Numbered from the stretch's first letter, positions 32,736-42,140 are shown. The stretch is 64,000 nucleotides of DNA from Bradyrhizobium sp. Arg816 (GCF_029989365.1 NZ_JAPRAQ010000015.1:124001-188000), one strand, 5' to 3'. Numbers and translations are program-made. The notes: generated by a model not told the origin, from the letters alone.

Positions 32736-33112
32736 GTCCAGGCTCCCAAAAAGCCGACGGCCCGCCGCTCGGACGGGCCTGGCTCACTTGCGTTGCCGGT
32801 GCCGAACACCGGCGACGCGAGCTCAATCCAACATATTGTAGCGGCTGACGACGACAGACAAGTTAATGGTGCTACGCCGGGCAGGCGACCCTGGCCAAAT
32901 TGCCGTCACCGACGGGCAGGTCCGGCTCGCCCGAAGGCCGCACTTTCGCTCTGGACGAATCTTGCTATTCGATCCGCGCGATAGGTCTAAGGATTTGAAG
33001 TAGTTATATTTTTTATGTTTTCAAGAGGACGGCGTGGTGGCCGTGCGCCGAGACTGGACAAAACGTACATAATCAGACAAAACGTTTAGGTCGCCTCGCC
33101 CTGGAGTCCGCC
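32736..33112. promoter_or_regulatory. divergent regulatory region between urc1-like operon and PLP-enzyme operon
   Basis: This 377-bp spacer has no gene. Near the urc1 side are two stems in its likely leader: GGCCCG/CGGGCC (32759-32779) and GCCGGTG/CACCGGC (32795-32813). Near the other side is an AT-rich stretch (33000-33022), then an exact 10-bp direct repeat, GACAAAACGT, at 33057-33066 and 33076-33085, 19 bp apart start to start (about two helical turns). The repeat is a good candidate for the binding site of the YheO-like regulator encoded downstream. Confidence 0.6.
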
Positions 33113-34240
<1,128 letters not shown>

Positions 34241-34249
34241 GGTCAGGCG

Positions 34250-34903
34250 ATGAGCCGCAGCAAGACCGCCATATCGAGCAAAACCAACGCCGAGCGCAAA
34301 CTGCTGTTCGATCAGCTGCAGCAGATCGCGCAAGGGCTGGGCGAGACCTTCGCGCCGTTCTGCGAGGTCGTGCTGCACGATCTCACTGATCCCCGGCAGG
34401 CGATCGTCGCGATTCACAACAACCTCTCGGGCCGCAAGGTCGGCCAGGGCGCGACCGAGCTTGGCCTCGCACGCATTGCCGACCCCGACTATGCGCAGGT
34501 GATTTCGAACTACGCCAACAGCTTCGCCGACGGAAGGCAGGCCAAGAGCACCTCCATCGGTATCAAGGGGGCGGACGGTTCTTACGTTGCTGCGCTCTGC
34601 CTCAACGTCGACCTGACGCTGTTCCAGGGCTTGCAGAGCGCCATCGGCCAGTTCGTCAGCGTCGATGCGAACAACAGCCCGCGCGAGCAGCTCATCCCCG
34701 TGGGCGCGGACGCCATCCGCGCTCATATCGACCAGTTCGCCGCGCGCCGCGCCACCACGCCCCGCGCGCTCACCACCGAAGATCGCCGCGCACTGCTGCA
34801 CGAATTGCGGGACGCCGGCTGCATGCAGGTACGTCGATCCTCGGACATCATCGCGGCCCATCTCGGGGTGTCGCGTGCCACGGTGTATGCCGATGCCCGC
34901 TAA
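34250..34903 (+). CDS. YheO/DauR-type transcriptional regulator (PAS-like + HTH)
   Basis: This 217-residue protein has an N-terminal YheO-like PAS domain (about 25-135, FAPFCEVVLHDLTDP, IGIKGADGSYVAALCLNVDL) and a C-terminal helix-turn-helix (RSSDIIAAHLGVSRATVYAD). The best known member, DauR, represses D-arginine utilisation. It starts 9 nt after the PLP-lyase gene, and its stop overlaps the next start. It probably senses an amino acid substrate of the two flanking enzymes and controls this operon through the GACAAAACGT repeats upstream (inference). Confidence 0.85.
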   Translation: MSRSKTAISSKTNAERKLLFDQLQQIAQGLGETFAPFCEVVLHDLTDPRQAIVAIHNNLSGRKVGQGATELGLARIADPDYAQVISNYANSFADGRQAKSTSIGIKGADGSYVAALCLNVDLTLFQGLQSAIGQFVSVDANNSPREQLIPVGADAIRAHIDQFAARRATTPRALTTEDRRALLHELRDAGCMQVRRSSDIIAAHLGVSRATVYADAR

Positions 34904-36032
34904 TCTGTTGGACCTCGAAACGCCCTGTCTGCTGCTCGACGAGCAGCGGCTCCGCGCCAATGTCGCGCGGATGAAGGCGCATCTCGCGCCTCTCGGCGTG
35001 GCCTTCCGCCCGCATCTGAAGACCGCAAAATCGCTCGACGTCGCCCGCATCGCGATGACCTCGGCCGCTGGGCCGGCAACGGTCTCGACGCTGCGCGAGG
35101 CCGAATATTTCGCGGCCGGCGGCGTGCGCGACATGATCTACGCCGTCGGCATCGCACCCGCGAAGCTCGATCGCGTCTCCGCCATCCGCGCCACCGGCGC
35201 CGATCTCGCCGTGATCCTCGATAGCATCGAACAAGCTGACGCCGTCGCCGCACATGCCGCGAGCACCGGCGACGCGGTTCCGGCGCTGGTCGAGGTTGAC
35301 GCGGACGGCCATCGCTCCGGCGTCGCTCCGACCGACGCGGCAACGCTGGTCGCCATCGGCAGGCGTCTGGTCGCAGGTGGCGCGACCTTGCGCGGCGTGT
35401 TGCTGCACGCTGGCGACAGCTACGCACTGAACGATCCCGCAGCCATCGCGGATGCGGCAGAAGCGGAACGCATCGCCGCCGTGACTGCGGCGAACGCCTT
35501 GCGCAGCGCAGGTCTGCCTTGTCCCGTCGTCAGCGTCGGCGCGACACCGACCGCGCGTTATGTGCGCGACCTGACAGGCATTACCGAGGTGCGCGCCGGC
35601 GTCTTCATGTTCGGCGACCTCTATCAGGCCGGCGTCAGCTCGGTGGCAATGGACGATCTCGTGCTCTCCGTGCTTGCCACCGTCATCGGCCACCAGACGG
35701 CAAAAGGCTGGATCATCGCTGATGCCGGCTGGATGGCGCTGTCGCGCGACCGCAGCACGGCGAAACAGGCGCTCGACCAGGGTTATGGCGTGGTCTGCGA
35801 TCTCGCCGGAAAACCGTACCCGGACCTCATCGTCACCGATGCCAACCAGGAGCACGGCATCATAGCGCTTCGAAAAGGCTCGAATGCCGCGCTGCCCGAC
35901 CTGCCCATTGGCTCCCGCATCCGCATCCTCACCAACCACGCCTGCGCGACCGGCGCACAATATGATCGCTATCAGGTGCTGGATGGTGAAGGCGGAGTCA
36001 GCGCGGTCTGGCCGCGGATCAATGGGTGGTAG
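34893..36032 (+). CDS. D-threonine aldolase / D-serine dehydratase-like PLP enzyme
   Basis: This 379-residue enzyme of the fungal-type DSD1/D-threonine aldolase group has an alanine racemase-like N-terminal barrel with the PLP lysine in FRPHLKTAKS (about 38-46). The C-terminal domain has the zinc-binding His-x-Cys in TNHACAT. It overlaps the regulator gene by 11 nt (an ATG at 34887 is also possible). Known activities of the group are D-threonine aldolase, D-serine dehydratase and D-threo-3-hydroxyaspartate dehydratase. The sequence does not choose between them. The operon partner is a second PLP lyase. Confidence 0.85.
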   Translation: MPANLLDLETPCLLLDEQRLRANVARMKAHLAPLGVAFRPHLKTAKSLDVARIAMTSAAGPATVSTLREAEYFAAGGVRDMIYAVGIAPAKLDRVSAIRATGADLAVILDSIEQADAVAAHAASTGDAVPALVEVDADGHRSGVAPTDAATLVAIGRRLVAGGATLRGVLLHAGDSYALNDPAAIADAAEAERIAAVTAANALRSAGLPCPVVSVGATPTARYVRDLTGITEVRAGVFMFGDLYQAGVSSVAMDDLVLSVLATVIGHQTAKGWIIADAGWMALSRDRSTAKQALDQGYGVVCDLAGKPYPDLIVTDANQEHGIIALRKGSNAALPDLPIGSRIRILTNHACATGAQYDRYQVLDGEGGVSAVWPRINGW

Positions 36033-36054
36033 GAAGTGCGTCGCGGGGCCTTGC

Positions 36055-36217
36055 TTACCCTCCCTGGAGGGGGAGGGTCGATCGCGCGCAGCGCGAGCGG
36101 GGTGGGGTGATCTCTCCACACGGGCAGCGCTTCGGTGGAGAGACTGTCACCCCACCCCGTCTCACATTTTCGCTTCGCTCAAATGCGAGCCGACCCTCCC
36201 CCTCGAGGGGAGGGTAA
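36055..36217. repeat. intergenic palindrome (TTACCCTCCC...GGGAGGGT family)
   Basis: TTACCCTCCCTGGAGGGGGAGG (36055-36076) and CCTCCCCCTCGAGGGGAGGGTAA (36195-36217) are near-complements, with a GGGGTGGGGTGA / TCACCCCACCCC pair inside. It lies between the convergent D-threonine-aldolase-like and DUF2927 genes. Confidence 0.85.
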
Positions 36218-36223
36218 CAGCAC

Positions 36224-37039
36224 CTACTCCTTCAGGTCATTCACGCGCTTCACCCAGGCGCGCACATCGGCGAGCACCTGGGGCAGCACCGCCCTGACCT
36301 CCTGCACGGTCATGCCGGCCTTGATGCGGGGATCGTAGAGCAGGTTGAGGATGTACTGGTCGTAGACGTCGAAATAGCCCATCGACACATTGTCGTTGAA
36401 CATGGTCCACGGCACGCTCGCGGTGTCGTTGATCGGGCCGAGCGATTGCAACAATTCCTCATAGGCGCAGTCGAGGAAGGTGAAATCGCCGTTGTCGACG
36501 GTGAGGATCACGTCGGAATGCTCGATCTCGAAATTGTCGTTCTTGCGGAAGCCCGACAGGCATTGCGGATCGAGCGAGGTGCGGATCTCGCGCGCCTTCT
36601 CCGCGCCGTAGAAGCTGGAAATCGTCCGAAACAGGTCGCGGTCGCGAACCAGCTTCACCCGCACATTCGCGGCCTCGCTGGTGTCGATCATGGCGATGTC
36701 GAGATGCTGCACGCGCCTGCCGATGTCGGCCACGACCTTGGCGAGCTGCGTCTTGCGGTCGGCGCGCTCGCTCTCGGCGTAGACGCGCACCGGCCCGTCG
36801 AACTTCCGGATGCGGTCGACGCGGCCGGCGAGGTGGTATTCGGCGCCGAACGCCGTCTTCAGGAAGCCTTCGACGATCTCGCCGTCGGTGAAGCTCTTCT
36901 TCTCGGCGCGCTGGCGCGAGGCGATCGCGGGCAATTCGCCCGCGACGGCGATGGTAGCGGTGTCAGGGACGAACGCGAAAGTGGCGAGCGCCAGCAGGGC
37001 GATGCGAAAGCCTGACGAAGGCGGGGCCAATGCGCTCAT
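36224..37039 (-). CDS. DUF2927 family exported protein
   Basis: This 271-residue protein has a signal peptide (hydrophobic stretch FRIALLALATFAFVPDTATI, residues about 11-30). The mature part carries the DUF2927 pattern: FTDGEIVEGFLKTAFGAEY, RKFDGPVRVY, LDPQCLSGFRK and a C-terminal DYDPRIKAGM-like segment (NLLYDPRIKAGMTVQEVRAV). The two Cys residues of the mature part (PQCLSG, LDCAYEE) could form a disulfide. The function is unknown; related proteins are small periplasmic metalloprotease-like or secreted proteins. ATG 37039 replaces an upstream GTG. The L,D-transpeptidase gene lies 85 bp upstream in the same direction. Confidence 0.8.
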   Translation of the reverse strand: MSALAPPSSGFRIALLALATFAFVPDTATIAVAGELPAIASRQRAEKKSFTDGEIVEGFLKTAFGAEYHLAGRVDRIRKFDGPVRVYAESERADRKTQLAKVVADIGRRVQHLDIAMIDTSEAANVRVKLVRDRDLFRTISSFYGAEKAREIRTSLDPQCLSGFRKNDNFEIEHSDVILTVDNGDFTFLDCAYEELLQSLGPINDTASVPWTMFNDNVSMGYFDVYDQYILNLLYDPRIKAGMTVQEVRAVLPQVLADVRAWVKRVNDLKE

Positions 37040-37123
37040 TGCGTCCCGACGCTGCCGTATTCGGAAGCGACGCACAAGACCGCATATTCACGCGCCCTGC
37101 GGGTTCCCGCAGTTCGCCGGCGG

Positions 37124-37702
37124 CTAGTTGTTGAGCACGACCACCTTGGTGCCGACCGAGACGCGGCTGTAGAGATCGCTGACGTCCTCGTTGGTCATGC
37201 GGAAGCAGCCCGAGGACACGGCCTGGCCGATCGTCTCCGGCTCGTTGGAGCCGTGGATGCGGTACAGCGTCGAGCCCAGATACATCGCGCGCGCGCCGAG
37301 CGGATTCTCGATGCCGCCCTTCATGTGGCGCGGCAGGTCGGGCCGGCGGGCCAGCATCTGCGACGGCGGCGTCCAGTCCGGCCATTCCTTCTTGGCGGTG
37401 ATTTTGTGCACCCCGCCCCAGCGGAAGCCGTCGCGGCCGACGCCGATGCCATAGCGCAGCGCCTGGCCGTTCTGGAGTACCAGATAGAGGCGGCGCTCGC
37501 TGGTGTTCACCACGACCGTGCCGGGTGCGTAATTGCCGTTATAGTAGACCGTGGTGCGGGGGATCGGGCTCGAGCCGCCGCGGAAGAAGCTCGGGCCGAA
37601 GCCCATGATGTCACGCGAGTCGAACCCCTCGGCGAATGCGCCGCCGGCGGCGGTCGACAGCAATGCGATGGCGGCAATCGGTGCGGCAAAAAACCGGATC
37701 AT
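37124..37702 (-). CDS. L,D-transpeptidase (YkuD domain), exported
   Basis: This 192-residue protein has a signal peptide (residues 1-24, ending GGAFAEG) and a YkuD catalytic domain. The domain begins VVVNTSERRLYLVLQNGQAL and contains the active site HGSN...SSGCFRM, with the nucleophilic Cys preceded by SSG and followed by FRM. It forms or edits peptidoglycan 3-3 cross-links or anchors proteins to the wall. The domain is complete. Rhizobia carry many paralogs, so no symbol is given. Confidence 0.93.
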   Translation of the reverse strand: MIRFFAAPIAAIALLSTAAGGAFAEGFDSRDIMGFGPSFFRGGSSPIPRTTVYYNGNYAPGTVVVNTSERRLYLVLQNGQALRYGIGVGRDGFRWGGVHKITAKKEWPDWTPPSQMLARRPDLPRHMKGGIENPLGARAMYLGSTLYRIHGSNEPETIGQAVSSGCFRMTNEDVSDLYSRVSVGTKVVVLNN

Positions 37703-38080
37703 TGTTTCCCCCCAGCAAAAAATCGATCAACTGAACTTACAGGCCATATTTGCGGGCTTTTCGCAAGCCACGGCCCCGTGAGGCAGGTCCTTTACAAATA
37801 CACCATACTTAATGATTGGCGTTACCAAATCGGCAACCGCGCCAATTTGCCGGAAAGCGTTAGAGCGTTTTCAAGCGAAGTGGATACCGGTTCGCATCAA
37901 GAAAACGCGTCAAAACAAGAATCTAATGCCCGTTCCAATTCCATCGGAACGGGGCATTAGCCAAACCGGCGCATCGTCGCGCGGGGCAGGGCCGCGATGC
38001 CGGCTATTGCTTTGACGAGACGAGCGAACAATGATTGATCGGACGGATTATTGGACATTGCCGGTCGCGGGAGCTGAAGA
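37703..38080. other. intergenic region with a rhizobial repeat and hairpin
   Basis: No gene is seen in this 378-bp spacer between the L,D-transpeptidase and a divergent ThDP gene. At 37861-37960 is a repeat-like block (TAGAGCGTTTTCAAGCGAAG ...), ending in a strong stem CTAATGCCCGTTCC (37923-37936) with GGAACGGGGCATTAG (37946-37960, one bulged G). This block resembles dispersed rhizobial intergenic elements. GGGAGCTGAAGA precedes the ATG at 38081. Confidence 0.55.
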
Positions 38081-39628
38081 ATGAACGGTGCGGAAAGCCT
38101 GGTGCGGACGATGGTCAAGGGTGGGGTGGACGTCTGCTTCACCAATCCGGGCACCTCCGAGATGCATTTTGTCGCGGCGCTCGACCGCGTGCCGGGCATG
38201 CGCTGCGTGCTCGGCCTGTTCGAAGGCGTGGTGACCGGCGCCGCCGACGGCTATTTCCGCATGAAGGGCACGCCGGCCTCGACGCTGCTGCATCTCGGCC
38301 CCGGCCTCGCCAACGGCCTTGCCAATCTGCACAACGCCAAGAAGGCGAATTCCGGCATCGTCAACATCGTCGGCCAGCACGCGGTGTACCACATCGGCTA
38401 CAACGCGCCGCTGACCTCCGACATCGAGGGCCTGGCCCGGCCGATGTCGTCCTGGGTCCGCACCTCGCCGGATTCCAAATCGGTCGCCGCCGACGGCGCC
38501 GCCGCGATCGCCGCCGCCAAAAGCGCGCCGCCGCAGATCGCGACCCTGATCCTGCCCGCCGACACCGCCTGGAACGAGGCCGACGGCATCGCCGAGGTGC
38601 CGGCCGAGCAGCAGCGCGCGAGCTATTCGCCGCAGGCGGTCGAGCAGGCCGCAAAAATCCTGCACGGCGACGGCGAGCGCACGCTGCTGCTGATGACCGG
38701 CAGCGCGCTGAGCGAAAAGGGCCTGGCGCTGGCCGAGCGCATCGCCGGCAAGACCGGCTGCACCGTGATGGGGCCGACCTTCCGCCCGAAGATGGCGCGC
38801 GGCCGCGGCCGCTTCTCGATCGACCGCATCCATTACGTGATCGAGAACGCGCTGCCGATGCTGGAGAAGTTCCGCCACATCGTGCTGATCGAGTCCGATG
38901 ATCCCGTGGCGTTCTTCGCCTATCCGAACAAGCCGAGCATGCTCAAGCCCGAGGGCTGCGAGGTGCACCGCATGACCACCTGGGGCGAGAATTCGGTCGC
39001 GGCACTCGAAGCGCTGGCCGGCGCGGTGAGGGCGAGCGCGAAGGACGTCAAGCCGCAGGCCTTGGCTGAGCTGGTGCAGCCGACCGGCGCGCTGACCTTC
39101 GCCTCGATCGCGCAGGCGATCGCATGCGCCATCCCCGAGAACGCGATCATGGTCGACGAATCGCTGACCACCGGCCGCGGCTTCTTCCCGCCGACGGCGG
39201 CGGCCGCTCCGCACGACTGGCTCCAGAACATGGGCGGCTCGATCGGCTTCTCCACGCCGCTGTCGATCGGCGCCGCGATCGCCTGTCCGGATCGCAAGGT
39301 GATCACCATGGTCGGCGACGGCAGCGCGATGTACACGATCCAGTCGCTGTGGACGCAGGCCCGCGAGAACCTCAACATCGTCACCATCGTGTTCGCCAAC
39401 CGCATCTACCAGATCCTGCGCGGCGAGTTCGACAATGTCGGCGCCGGCGAGCCCGGCCAGCGCGCCAACGACATGCTGCGGCTCGACCGTCCGACGCTGG
39501 ATTTCGTCGGGCTGGCGAAGGGCATGGGCGTCCCCGGCCGCGCGGTCACCAATGCCGAAGAGTTCAACAAGGCTCTCGCCGAAGCCGTCGCCGAGCCCGG
39601 GCCGCGGCTGATCGAAGTCCAGATGTAG
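38081..39628 (+). CDS. ThDP-dependent enzyme, acetolactate-synthase-like
   Basis: This 515-residue ThDP enzyme has an activating Glu in LGLFEGVVTGAADGYFRM (about residue 48), the substrate-side LLHLGPGLANGLANLHNA, and the ThDP/Mg motif GDGSAMYTIQSLW...FANRIY. It is shorter than catabolic or anabolic acetolactate synthases (~570), and no small subunit gene is near. It may be an oxalyl- or 2-keto-acid decarboxylase or another carboligase. It differs from the benzoylformate-decarboxylase-like gene at 17861, which keeps His-Ser-Ala at the site where this protein reads HLGPG. A small unrelated gene follows. Confidence 0.82.
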   Translation: MNGAESLVRTMVKGGVDVCFTNPGTSEMHFVAALDRVPGMRCVLGLFEGVVTGAADGYFRMKGTPASTLLHLGPGLANGLANLHNAKKANSGIVNIVGQHAVYHIGYNAPLTSDIEGLARPMSSWVRTSPDSKSVAADGAAAIAAAKSAPPQIATLILPADTAWNEADGIAEVPAEQQRASYSPQAVEQAAKILHGDGERTLLLMTGSALSEKGLALAERIAGKTGCTVMGPTFRPKMARGRGRFSIDRIHYVIENALPMLEKFRHIVLIESDDPVAFFAYPNKPSMLKPEGCEVHRMTTWGENSVAALEALAGAVRASAKDVKPQALAELVQPTGALTFASIAQAIACAIPENAIMVDESLTTGRGFFPPTAAAAPHDWLQNMGGSIGFSTPLSIGAAIACPDRKVITMVGDGSAMYTIQSLWTQARENLNIVTIVFANRIYQILRGEFDNVGAGEPGQRANDMLRLDRPTLDFVGLAKGMGVPGRAVTNAEEFNKALAEAVAEPGPRLIEVQM

Positions 39629-39666
39629 GGCGCAGCATCAGGCAGCGCCGAGGGCCGGGGGGCACG

Positions 39667-40185
39667 ATGCAGACCGAGCTGAACAAGGTGATCGCGGCGC
39701 TCCGGGACCTCTACGCCCACGAAGGCTTCTTGTTCGAGAAGGACGTCGGCGAGCGGGCGGTGACGCACCGCTTCGCCGTCTATCTGGAGCGGCAATTCGC
39801 CGGCTGGTCAGTCGATTGCAACTACGATCGCCTCGGCGAGCGCACGCTGCACCTGCCGCACGGCACCATCGTCTCCACCGACGATCATCTGGGAAAGTCG
39901 ATCTACCCCGACGTCGTCGTCCATCAGCGCGAGATCCCGAACAATCTGCTCGCCGTCGAGATCCGCAAGGCGAGCAATCACACCTCGCTCGAGCACGACC
40001 AGCACAAGCTGATGGCGCTGACCGACGCCCATGTCTGGTTCGCCTACTGGATCGGCGTGCTGCTGGTGCTGGACAGACACCATGTGACGATTTCGGAGGT
40101 CTATGTCAGCGGCGTCGTGGAAGACTCGCTGTCGCGCTGGTTCGCAACGCGCCTCGCCGAGACCGACCTCGGGGCTGCGCATTAG
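39667..40185 (+). CDS. hypothetical protein with PD-(D/E)xK nuclease-like motif
   Basis: This 172-residue soluble protein begins MQTELNKVIAALRDLYAHEG. The middle reads KSIYPDVVVHQREIPNNLLA followed by VEIRKAS. That spacing (D, then E-x-K/R at the end of a strand) matches the core of PD-(D/E)xK restriction-like nucleases; here the usual lysine is Arg, with a Lys one further on. It resembles stand-alone hypothetical proteins of this fold in many bacteria. It begins 38 bp after the ThDP gene in the same direction. Activity is uncertain because the catalytic Lys is replaced. Confidence 0.7.
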   Translation: MQTELNKVIAALRDLYAHEGFLFEKDVGERAVTHRFAVYLERQFAGWSVDCNYDRLGERTLHLPHGTIVSTDDHLGKSIYPDVVVHQREIPNNLLAVEIRKASNHTSLEHDQHKLMALTDAHVWFAYWIGVLLVLDRHHVTISEVYVSGVVEDSLSRWFATRLAETDLGAAH

Positions 40186-40441
40186 GGCGTGTGCTCATCA
40201 ACGTTAGATTTCGGAGACAAAGCGGAAGTCATCTCGCTCCGCCAATATCGACTGCTTATCACCCATAGCTGACGCTGACGTGCCCGAAGCGCCCAGCAAG
40301 AGGTGTCTTCAATGCGTCAGCACTTCTAACTGAACTAAAGCGAGCAGCTCCGTCGAAGTCCCTTGATCTGGCGCAATGCCCTCCAACAGCGACCATGCAT
40401 TCATTCTATGGGGCAGGCTTAGTGGATAGTGGAGAACGTCC
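40186..40441. promoter_or_regulatory. promoter region of the YANRSYVTGRPT repeat gene, with a FixK-like box
   Basis: A 256-bp gap. TTGATCTGGCGCAA at 40363-40376 fits the TTG(A/C)-N6-(T/G)CAA FixK2 pattern. Counting about 41 bp from its centre gives a start near 40411, 31 nt before the ATG at 40442. No gene is seen in the rest. Confidence 0.6.
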
Positions 40442-41089
40442 ATGAAGCAGATGAGTCTGAGCAAAGTTGCAATTGCAACCTCGGCCTTCGTGTGCGCGAC
40501 GTTGTTCTCGTTCAGCTGGTCTGAACAGCGCGGTGTCTCGCTGTCAGTTGAGAGCGCGCAGGCGCGGATTGGTCGCCCATTGACACCCCTTAGCGGTGCC
40601 GGCGTTGCGCGTCGCCATTACCGGCGGGCTGCGTACGGCTACGGTGCTGGTGTGGTCGGTGCTGGCTTGGCGGCCGGCGCGATTGGGACGGGCGCGATAG
40701 CGGCCACCTCACCTTTTGGGTACTATCGTGGCGGCCCTCATGTAGACACCGGGTGGGGCGCCCCTAGCAATTATTATGGCAGTTATTACGCCAGTCCTGG
40801 CTACTACGACGGCTACGCCAATCGCAGCTACGTCACTGGGCGGCCAACGCTGTTTCCGCGCTACTACGGCAGCAGCTATGCAGCTGGCGGCTCCCCTGCC
40901 GGCTATTACGACGGGTACGCCAACCGCAGTTACGTCACCGGACGGCCAACGCTAATTCCGCGCTACTACGGCGACGCCTATGCCGCTGGCGGCTACCCTG
41001 CCGACTATTACGGCGGCTACGCCAACCGCAGTTACGTCACCGGACGACCGACGCTGATTCCACGCTACTACGGCGGCTGGAACTGGTGA
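40442..41089 (+). CDS. exported Gly/Tyr-rich repeat protein
   Basis: This 215-residue protein has an N-terminal signal-like segment (VAIATSAFVCATLFSFSW) and a low-complexity Gly/Tyr-rich mature part. Three tandem copies of a 34-residue unit sit at residues 121-154, 155-188 and 189-215 (the last truncated), each beginning YY(D/G)GYANRSYVTGRPTL and ending RYYG. Similar Tyr/Gly-rich proteins occur as surface or stress-linked proteins in Bradyrhizobium. A consensus-like FixK box lies 79 nt upstream. The next gene encodes a shorter paralog with the same N-terminus. Confidence 0.75.
   Translation: MKQMSLSKVAIATSAFVCATLFSFSWSEQRGVSLSVESAQARIGRPLTPLSGAGVARRHYRRAAYGYGAGVVGAGLAAGAIGTGAIAATSPFGYYRGGPHVDTGWGAPSNYYGSYYASPGYYDGYANRSYVTGRPTLFPRYYGSSYAAGGSPAGYYDGYANRSYVTGRPTLIPRYYGDAYAAGGYPADYYGGYANRSYVTGRPTLIPRYYGGWNW
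40802..41086 (+). repeat. 102-bp in-frame tandem repeat inside the exported protein
   Basis: Units 40802-40903 and 40904-41005 are full 102-bp copies and 41006-41086 is a partial one. All three encode GYANRSYVTGRPTL...PRYYG. The copies differ at several bases and a few residues, so the duplication is not recent. Confidence 0.85.
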
Positions 41090-41196
41090 AACGAAGGCTT
41101 TTGCGTTCGGAAGTGGTCAACTACCAAGCGGATGGCCTTGACGTCTCACCTGCGTCGGGGCGGTCGCGCCTTGACAGGTCAAGCAATTTGAATCGC

Positions 41197-41210
41197 TTGA
41201 TTTGGATCAA
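41197..41210. promoter_or_regulatory. FixK/FNR-type box upstream of 41275 gene
   Basis: TTGATTTGGATCAA is a perfect TTGAT-N4-ATCAA palindrome. A start about 41 bp from its centre would fall near 41245, 30 nt before the ATG at 41275. It lies close to a second palindrome, CTTGACAGGTCAAG, at 41170-41183. Confidence 0.75.
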
Positions 41211-41274
41211 GTACGAAGACCTGGAAATCTCGCATGCAGAACCCGCAGCTATCACTATTGGCGAGGACAATCTC

Positions 41275-41496
41275 ATGAAAAAGATGAGCATGTTTGGCGC
41301 AATTTTGGTGGGAGCGACGATATTGTGCGCCGCCCCGATTTCGGTTCAGTGGTCGCAAGAGAAGGGGTTGTCCGTATCGTCGGACAATGCTTACGCCCGA
41401 GTAGGAAGACCGGCAACTGCAACGAGCGTCGCTGGCGTTGCGCGGAGAACCGATCGACGGGCGGTGCGCCGCTGCGCAACGGGAGTTACCTGCTAA
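41275..41496 (+). CDS. short exported protein, paralog of the 40442 gene
   Basis: This 73-residue protein begins MKKMSMFGAILVGATILCAA, and its N-terminal pattern matches the 40442 protein: a signal peptide, a W(S)xQ(R/K)G(V/L)SxS segment, then ARxGRPxTxxSVAGVARR. It then stops after RRCATGVTC, lacking the Tyr/Gly repeats, so it may be a truncated copy or a short family member. GAGGA precedes the ATG by 7 nt. Frames opening at 41086 are not supported. Exported function unknown. Confidence 0.7.
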   Translation: MKKMSMFGAILVGATILCAAPISVQWSQEKGLSVSSDNAYARVGRPATATSVAGVARRTDRRAVRRCATGVTC

Positions 41497-41581
41497 AGGT
41501 GATGTCAGCTTGTGACTCCAACCGGCCGACCCGGTATGTCCGCTAGAGTCCACTCTTTGGAGTGAAGTGGGCTCGATATAC

Positions 41582-41620
41582 TCAACCAGGGTCAACCAGG
41601 GTTCCTCTGATGTTGACCCT
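41582..41620. repeat. tandem 10-bp repeat within an inverted repeat
   Basis: TCAACCAGGG occurs twice in direct tandem (41582-41591, 41592-41601), and AGGGTCAAC (41588-41596) is complemented by GTTGACCCT (41612-41620). It lies in the 278-bp gap before the next small gene, where no other gene is visible (41497-41774). Confidence 0.6.
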
Positions 41621-41774
41621 AAGCGGGCATTACCTGACGCCGCCAAGGTCGTAACCCCTCCTTCGCTTCACCGCTCCAGGCATGGAAGCTGCGAAGCCTT
41701 GCGCCGGATCAAAGGTGATTTTCTGGACCTGCGGAGCTCGCGAAGCGGGAACGTCTATTTGCAGGGGACTGAAA

Positions 41775-42140
41775 ATGAAGATTGCATTCTTATCGCTGGC
41801 CCTAGTGGGCCAACCGGTCCCGATACCGGTCGCTGATAAGGTTCCGGTGCTGAATGTGGAGGCGCTGTGCAAGGCAACAGTAGAGAATGCCAAAGCACTG
41901 GGACTGACCGCCGTTCAGATTTTCTCGGACTGCATGAAAGACGAAAAGCAGGCGCAACAACAAATAAGCACTTTGTGGGCCACCAGTCCCAGTGATGTTC
42001 GCAATCGTTGCGAGGGCCCTGCGTCGATAGAGATGCAAAGTTACGTCGAACTGCTCACGTGCTTACAGGCCGCATTTGTCTCAGCCCACCCCGAGCTCGT
42101 CCCTCCAAGGCGATCAAGCAAGGACCGTAATAAACAGTAG
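41775..42140 (+). CDS. hypothetical protein with N-terminal hydrophobic segment
   Basis: This 121-residue protein begins MKIAFLSLALVGQPVPIPVA, a short signal-like stretch, followed by a Cys-containing mature part (EALCKATVENAKALGL, FSDCMKDEKQAQQQ, CEGPASIEM, LLTCLQAAF). The four Cys in helical context suggest a small disulfide-stabilised periplasmic protein. GGGGACTGAAA lies ahead of the ATG at 41775. Function unknown; similar short proteins are common in Bradyrhizobium. Confidence 0.65.
   Translation: MKIAFLSLALVGQPVPIPVADKVPVLNVEALCKATVENAKALGLTAVQIFSDCMKDEKQAQQQISTLWATSPSDVRNRCEGPASIEMQSYVELLTCLQAAFVSAHPELVPPRRSSKDRNKQ

Noticed and set aside
41170..41183. CTTGACAGGTCAAG as a FixK box
   Set aside because: Half-sites are only 4 bp apart (TTGA-N4-TCAA), two fewer than the consensus spacing.
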